DNA from: Geobacter sp.
GTDB taxonomy: Bacteria; Desulfobacterota; Desulfuromonadia; Geobacterales; Pseudopelobacteraceae
Assembly: GCA_025360785.1 (NCBI GenBank)
Contig: JANYBN010000014.1
Location: 33,704-97,703, forward strand
Length of the DNA stretch: 64,000 nucleotides
Direction: 5' to 3'
Positions 59,920 through 64,000 of the stretch are shown one piece after another (the stretch's first letter is position 1; the number at the start of each line of letters is the position of its first letter). The translations under genes and the position numbers were made by a program. The notes under the pieces were generated by a model. It made no database searches. It was not told where the DNA came from and saw only the letters and a program-made list of their open reading frames with translations.

Positions 59920-62339
59920 AAAACACCCCCTTCATTTTTTGCTTCTCCGCAGAACGGGCAGTGGAGCCAATCGGCATCCATCGGCATATGGCAGTGACCG
60001 CATCGATTTTCCCTGACCTTGCCGCAGTACGGGCAGAAGACAAATTTCGCATCGATTGAACGCCCGCATTGTACGCAGGGCCTTTCAAGGGAGACGCTCG
60101 GGCCGATTACCCGCAACACCTCCTCCAGCGTTGTCCAACCCAGCCTCACCTTCTCCAGGGCATCTTCAAGCAGAGTACGCATTCCGCTTGAACGAGCCAT
60201 GTCCAGAACCTCGGATTCCTTGTAGACGTTGCCGATAATCTGCCTGAAGTCCTCATTCATTATGAACACTTCGTATACGCCGATTCTTCCCTGATAACCG
60301 CTATTATTGCAGGCATCGCAGCCGCTGCCGACATATACATCACCGGTAAAGAATCCAACCGGCGCCCGCAGTAATTCCAGCAGATCCTTGTCGGGCGGAA
60401 CCAATGTTGCGCAGTTTTTACAAACCTTACGCACCAGACGCTGGGCTACGATTCCTTCCAGCGCCGAGGCGATGATGTACGGTTTTATACCCATATCGAT
60501 CAGGCGGGTAATGGAGCCTATCGCCGAGTTGGTGTGCAGGGTGGAGAGCACCATATGCCCGGTCAGCGCCGCTTTGAACGCCACATCGGCGGTTTCGTGA
60601 TCGCGTATTTCCCCCACCAGAATGACATCAGGGTCCTGCCGCAAGGTAGAACGGAGAACCTGAGCGAATGTCAGGCCGATCTTTTCGTGGATTGAGACCT
60701 GATTTGCCTCTTCGAGAAAATACTCTACAGGCTCTTCAATAGTCTCGAAATTCCTCGACGAATTCATCATTGAGGAGAGCAGGGAATAGAGCATGGTGGT
60801 TTTGCCGCTGCCGGTCGGACCGGTGGCAATAACAACCCCCTGCGGTTTTTTACTCATCAGATTGATTTTTTTAAGGTCATCAGGCAGCACTCCGAGATCA
60901 TCCAGGCTTTTGATGGCGGAACTTTTATCCAGTATGCGCATGACAATTTTTTCGCCATTCATGGTAGGCAGTGATGAAACCCGCATATCCACGATACGTG
61001 TCCCGGCCTTGACGGTGATGCGGCCATCCTGAGACCTGCGGCGTTCAGAAATGTCCATTTTTGACAGAATTTTAAGGCGGGAAATCACAGCAGGATGAAG
61101 ATCGGCCGGTATCTTAATTTTGCTGTGCAGCATTCCGTCGATGCGGAAACGGATAACGGTATACTTGGTTTTGGGCTCAACATGAATATCACTGGCGCGA
61201 TATCGTATACCCTCAGAAATGATAGAGTTTACGATTCTGATGACCGGCGGCACCTTGGAGGAACCGATAAGTTCTTCGACGCTTGCCTCTTTTTCCTCAT
61301 CCTCAATAACAATATCGATCTCATCGAGCGGTTCAATATCAAGCATACCCTGGATCCCTGTTTCAGGATCCTTCAGGCCCTCGGCTCGTATCAAGACAGC
61401 GTTTATCTCAGACGAAAACGCAATATATGGCACAACCTTCAATCCGGTCATACGGGTGATATTGTCGCACAGCATCAGATCTGAGGGGTCAGCCATTGCC
61501 AGAATCAACTGCCCTGATTCCATACGAACGGGAACAATGCGATGTCGCTGGCATATATCCATCGGAATGATACTGACCGCTGAAGGGTTGATCTCAGTTT
61601 CGCGGAGATCAATAAAGTCGATGCCGAGATTTTTTTGCAGGGCACGTACCAGGACATTTTCGGTAATATCTCCGAGACGTACCAAGGTATCACCCAGAAA
61701 TTCCTCCGGCTCTCTTTTCTTGAGTGCCGCAGCCGCAAGCTCTTTGGATACGGCGCCTTCCTTGATCAGGATATCAAGCAGCATCCCACGGCTTTCATCA
61801 AAAAGTCCGGCATACCTCGTAATAGTCGCCTGCTGGTATTTAGCCACCTCTTTTAACTGGCGGTTCTCCTGTATCAGAACATATTGCTGCAATGCCAGGC
61901 TGACGGTCAGACGCAGATCTTCGTCGTTCCATGGTTTGGTGATGAACTTATAGACAGCGCCGTCCTTGACCGCACCCATGATGGAATTTACGTCGGCATA
62001 GCCGGTCAGCATTATGCGAATCGTCTCCGGCCAGGTTTCCTTGATGTGTTTGAGGAGGTCGGCTCCTGTCATGCCGGGCATTCGATGATCGGATATGACG
62101 AGTTGCACCGGTTGTGCTTCCATTATCTCCAATGCTTTTGCTGCCGATGTTGCTGTTAAAATTGTGTAGTTTTCCTCCATAAAAATACGCTTGAGAGAAG
62201 CAAGTACATTTTCTTCATCATCCACGAACAGCAGCGTGAATTGGTTTTGCGGGGGGGTGTCAATCTCCGGAACACCATTACCTTTGGCAGCAGCTGAGTC
62301 ACTGCCCATATCACGGAACAGACCTGCATATTTGCTCAC
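59916..62339 (-). CDS. REC-GspE/PilB-type ATPase-zinc ribbon fusion
   Basis: An unusual 807-residue fusion. Residues about 30-150 are a receiver (LLFVDDEENVLASL, LVISDHRMPGMTG, FITKPWNDEDL). Residues about 185-330 are a MshEN-type N domain (LGDTLVRLGDITENVL, IIPMDICQRHRIVPV), which in relatives binds c-di-GMP. Residues about 375-740 are the secretion/pilus ATPase: ASDIHVEPKTKYTVIRFRID, Walker A GPTGSGKTTMLY, the Asp box in FETIEEPVEYF, Walker B RQDPDVILVGEIRD, STLHTNSA and a CxxC pair. The last 60 residues are a double zinc ribbon (CVQCGRSIDAKFVFCPYCG, CGHCHMPMDADWLHCPFCG). It overlaps the kinase gene and the REC gene. Phosphorylation-controlled pilus or polarity motor is the likely role, by inference. 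Confidence 0.9.
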   Translation of the reverse strand: MSKYAGLFRDMGSDSAAAKGNGVPEIDTPPQNQFTLLFVDDEENVLASLKRIFMEENYTILTATSAAKALEIMEAQPVQLVISDHRMPGMTGADLLKHIKETWPETIRIMLTGYADVNSIMGAVKDGAVYKFITKPWNDEDLRLTVSLALQQYVLIQENRQLKEVAKYQQATITRYAGLFDESRGMLLDILIKEGAVSKELAAAALKKREPEEFLGDTLVRLGDITENVLVRALQKNLGIDFIDLRETEINPSAVSIIPMDICQRHRIVPVRMESGQLILAMADPSDLMLCDNITRMTGLKVVPYIAFSSEINAVLIRAEGLKDPETGIQGMLDIEPLDEIDIVIEDEEKEASVEELIGSSKVPPVIRIVNSIISEGIRYRASDIHVEPKTKYTVIRFRIDGMLHSKIKIPADLHPAVISRLKILSKMDISERRRSQDGRITVKAGTRIVDMRVSSLPTMNGEKIVMRILDKSSAIKSLDDLGVLPDDLKKINLMSKKPQGVVIATGPTGSGKTTMLYSLLSSMMNSSRNFETIEEPVEYFLEEANQVSIHEKIGLTFAQVLRSTLRQDPDVILVGEIRDHETADVAFKAALTGHMVLSTLHTNSAIGSITRLIDMGIKPYIIASALEGIVAQRLVRKVCKNCATLVPPDKDLLELLRAPVGFFTGDVYVGSGCDACNNSGYQGRIGVYEVFIMNEDFRQIIGNVYKESEVLDMARSSGMRTLLEDALEKVRLGWTTLEEVLRVIGPSVSLERPCVQCGRSIDAKFVFCPYCGKVRENRCGHCHMPMDADWLHCPFCGEAKNEGGVL

Positions 62340-63613
62340 AACTGTTCTCCTTCTACAGGTACTGATATTTTAAAAACCGTACCGCCATCCGGCGGGCAGT
62401 TAATGGCAATGGATCCGCCGCAAGCCTGAATAGCCTGCTCGGCCAACGCAAGACCCATACCGGTTCCCTGTCCGACATCCTTGGTGGTAAAAAATGGTTC
62501 AAAGATACGGTCACGGATATCCGGGTGGATTCCAGGACCGTTATCGGCGATTTGAATGAATACATTATCGCCCTGCAGACCGGTTGTCAGCGCAATCTTT
62601 AAATTCGGAGTTTTAAGTTGGAGAGCGTTCTGAATTATCTGCAGAAAGGCCTGAGAAAGAAGGGACGGATTCAGGCTCACTTTTGGGAGTGTACCGAAAT
62701 TAAGATCAAAGATCGTGCCCTGCCGGATCTCGTGATGTAGAACACTCAAAATCTGCTCAAGTTCAAGGTTAATGTCGGTTGAAGTTTGTTCGGCTTCATC
62801 CACATGAGAAAACCCCTTCATATCAGCCACCAGTTTCCTTACCCGCTCTGCACCGTCCAGCGACTGTTTAACCAGGCCATCAATATCGGTGAAAACAAAA
62901 CCGATCTTCAGCTCTCTCCAGTGGGTCTCGGCCAGCTTGGCGAGATTTTCCGGAATGGCGGGTTCACAGGTCAAACGATAGAATTCCAGCATTTCCTTCA
63001 GTTTAGCAGCATACTTTGTCAAGGTGTGCAGGTTGCTTATGACGAAACCGATCGGGTTGTTGATCTCATGAGCCATCCCGGCTGCCAAGCCGCCGATGGC
63101 TGCCAGTTTTTCCTTCTGAAGCATAGCGGCATAGGCACGTTTCAATTCTCCGGTACGTTCCCGCACCTTGATTTCCAGTGTTGCGGCCAGTTCACGGTAC
63201 TGCTGTTCCGACACGCCGAGTCTCCGGTTCGTCTCCAACAGCTCCTCATAAGACTGATTGACTATGGTGGTATGAGCCTCACTTGTCAGCATTCGCTTCA
63301 TGGCGCCATTGAGAAGAGTCTGCAGAGCCGCATGCAGCATGTCGGCAATTCCCTCAAAAACGGCGCCGGATTCCGTCGAATACACCGAAACAGTGCCGGA
63401 TGGTTCACCTTCCACCAGAACAGTTCTGGACACTTTATACAAACTCTCTTCACCACGAACTGCCAGAATTCCGTTGTTATCGGCGATTTCTGCACCGCAC
63501 GCTCCTGCCCGCAAGACACCGTCCAGCAACATCAAGGCATCGGACGTATCCATTAATTGAGCCAGATTTTTGTCTTCACCGATGATAAAATCGAGTTTTT
63601 TGTCCATGCTCAT
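62336..63613 (-). CDS. Sensor histidine kinase (soluble, HATPase type)
   Basis: A 425-residue kinase without a membrane helix. The N-terminal about 120 residues form a putative sensor ([37 protein letters not shown]), possibly a PAS/GAF-type fold. A long coiled coil (about 125-175) leads to the H-box [17 protein letters not shown] and the catalytic domain: N-box [16 protein letters not shown]1 [13 protein letters not shown]-box FEPFFTTKD and G2 [13 protein letters not shown]. Its substrates are probably the REC-GspE fusion and the single REC protein encoded next, since the three genes overlap by four bases each. Ribosome site AAGGAA before ATG. Confidence 0.95.
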   Translation of the reverse strand: MSMDKKLDFIIGEDKNLAQLMDTSDALMLLDGVLRAGACGAEIADNNGILAVRGEESLYKVSRTVLVEGEPSGTVSVYSTESGAVFEGIADMLHAALQTLLNGAMKRMLTSEAHTTIVNQSYEELLETNRRLGVSEQQYRELAATLEIKVRERTGELKRAYAAMLQKEKLAAIGGLAAGMAHEINNPIGFVISNLHTLTKYAAKLKEMLEFYRLTCEPAIPENLAKLAETHWRELKIGFVFTDIDGLVKQSLDGAERVRKLVADMKGFSHVDEAEQTSTDINLELEQILSVLHHEIRQGTIFDLNFGTLPKVSLNPSLLSQAFLQIIQNALQLKTPNLKIALTTGLQGDNVFIQIADNGPGIHPDIRDRIFEPFFTTKDVGQGTGMGLALAEQAIQACGGSIAINCPPDGGTVFKISVPVEGEQL

Positions 63614-63649
63614 GCAAATTCCTTTTGTAAAGGCGCAATTTATGCGCTT

Positions 63650-64000
63650 CTACCCTGCAATCCTGGTCACGCTGTTGACAAAATCCGCCTTTTCAACGCC
63701 GAAGCGAGCGGTCAGCTCCAGACGTGCATCCAGCGCATCAAAAGCCAAGGCAACTATCTGACTGTACGTTTCAACCACTCCATGCCCACTCAAAGCCGAC
63801 GCCATGACCATCGGCAATCCGGTTGGCCCCCAGGTTGCCAGCACCTCGGCCTCAGAGATGACATCCGGCAGATCCCGTTTATTGAACTGGATCACCAGCG
63901 GTAGTTTTTCAATATCAAGGCCGACAATAGCCAGGTTCTTTTCCAGATTGGCGAAACTTTCGGCATTGTTATTCATCTGCCCTTTCTGTGAATCCGCGAC
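63650..64000 (-). CDS. MglA-like small GTPase, C-terminal part (cut by window edge)
   Basis: The frame runs from the window end to a stop at 63650 and gives 116 residues; the track reports only the part from an internal Met. VADSQKGQMNNNAESFANLE and LVIQFNKRDLPDVISEAEV match the G4 region (NKRD) of MglA-type Ras-like GTPases, and MVMASALSGHGVVETYSQIV covers G5 and the last helix. The N-terminal P-loop lies outside the window. In Myxococcus MglA sets cell polarity for pilus-driven motility. Its position just before the kinase and REC-pilus-ATPase genes fits a polarity role, which is inference. Confidence 0.82.
   Translation of the reverse strand, partial: VADSQKGQMNNNAESFANLEKNLAIVGLDIEKLPLVIQFNKRDLPDVISEAEVLATWGPTGLPMVMASALSGHGVVETYSQIVALAFDALDARLELTARFGVEKADFVNSVTRIAG

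Noticed and set aside
1-64000. CRISPR arrays, tRNA or rRNA genes, c-di-GMP riboswitches, prophage
   Set aside because: I looked for regular spaced repeats, tRNA-like TTCGA arms and the GEMM riboswitch core and saw none convincing. Only short inverted repeats and one two-copy tandem repeat were found.

Overview
The window reads as chromosomal DNA of a free-living deltaproteobacterium of the Geobacter type (Desulfuromonadia/Geobacterales). This is inferred from gene content, not from a marker gene. Signs are a lactate locus combining LctP, a GlcD/GlcF pair and LUD-family proteins, an EtfAB operon with a ferredoxin-fused EtfA and a membrane Fe-S/cytochrome b ETF:quinone oxidoreductase, a CxxCH cytochrome lipoprotein, and many c-di-GMP and two-component proteins. 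I see no rRNA, tRNA, CRISPR, intact IS or prophage. Base composition looks fairly even, and the species cannot be named.

Layout. 1-2.8 kb: a membrane sensor (cut by the window edge), a REC-GGDEF cyclase and an MFS carrier. 2.8-12 kb: rfbC and a divergent lactate regulon. LctP, GlcD, GlcF and a GntR regulator lie on minus; LutC and a fused LutB-LutA lie on plus. 12-13.4 kb: an M16 protease. 13.5-19.9 kb: a phosphothreonine/c-di-GMP cluster of FHA protein and FHA-EAL fusion, divergent from a Ser/Thr kinase, a 721-residue protein with a decayed GGDEF domain, and a PP2C phosphatase. 19.9-23.6 kb: a stray copy of the M16 gene 3' end, two small membrane proteins and znuABC. 23.6-24.3 kb: a small graveyard with an intact antitoxin, a truncated ParE-like toxin and an HsdR N-terminal stub. 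24.3-29.4 kb: cvfB-like, a J-domain/LRR protein, an Hda-like ATPase, ruvB and hisS. 29.6-33.1 kb: REC-GAF-GGDEF, then aguA-aguB. 33.2-38.5 kb: der, era, glnS, miaB. 38.6-43 kb: a nucleotidase-like HAD protein, a YtxH protein, a flavin reductase, a diheme lipoprotein and a Tim44-like protein. 43-46.6 kb: recB without recC or recD. 46.7-51.4 kb: a membrane TPR protein, a PilZ-like protein, DUF1858, coaD, rsmD. 51.5-55.7 kb: etfB-etfA-EMO. 56-64 kb: a second signalling cluster with a HEAT-like protein and an HD-GYP phosphodiesterase, convergent with an MglA-like GTPase, histidine kinase, REC-PilB/GspE ATPase-zinc ribbon fusion and REC protein.

How the genes work together. The lactate locus would import lactate and oxidise both stereoisomers under one GntR regulator. 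The etf operon would pass electrons from acyl-CoA dehydrogenases to menaquinone. The two signalling clusters, about 40 kb apart, are linked by an N-terminal domain that I find in three of their proteins (plus-strand CDSs at 16.9, 56.0 and 58.2 kb). One of these carries HD-GYP and one a dead GGDEF-like domain. This suggests a little-described signalling family joining Ser/Thr phosphorylation, c-di-GMP and perhaps pilus or polarity control. That link is the most novel-looking part of the window and is an inference from sequence patterns read by eye.
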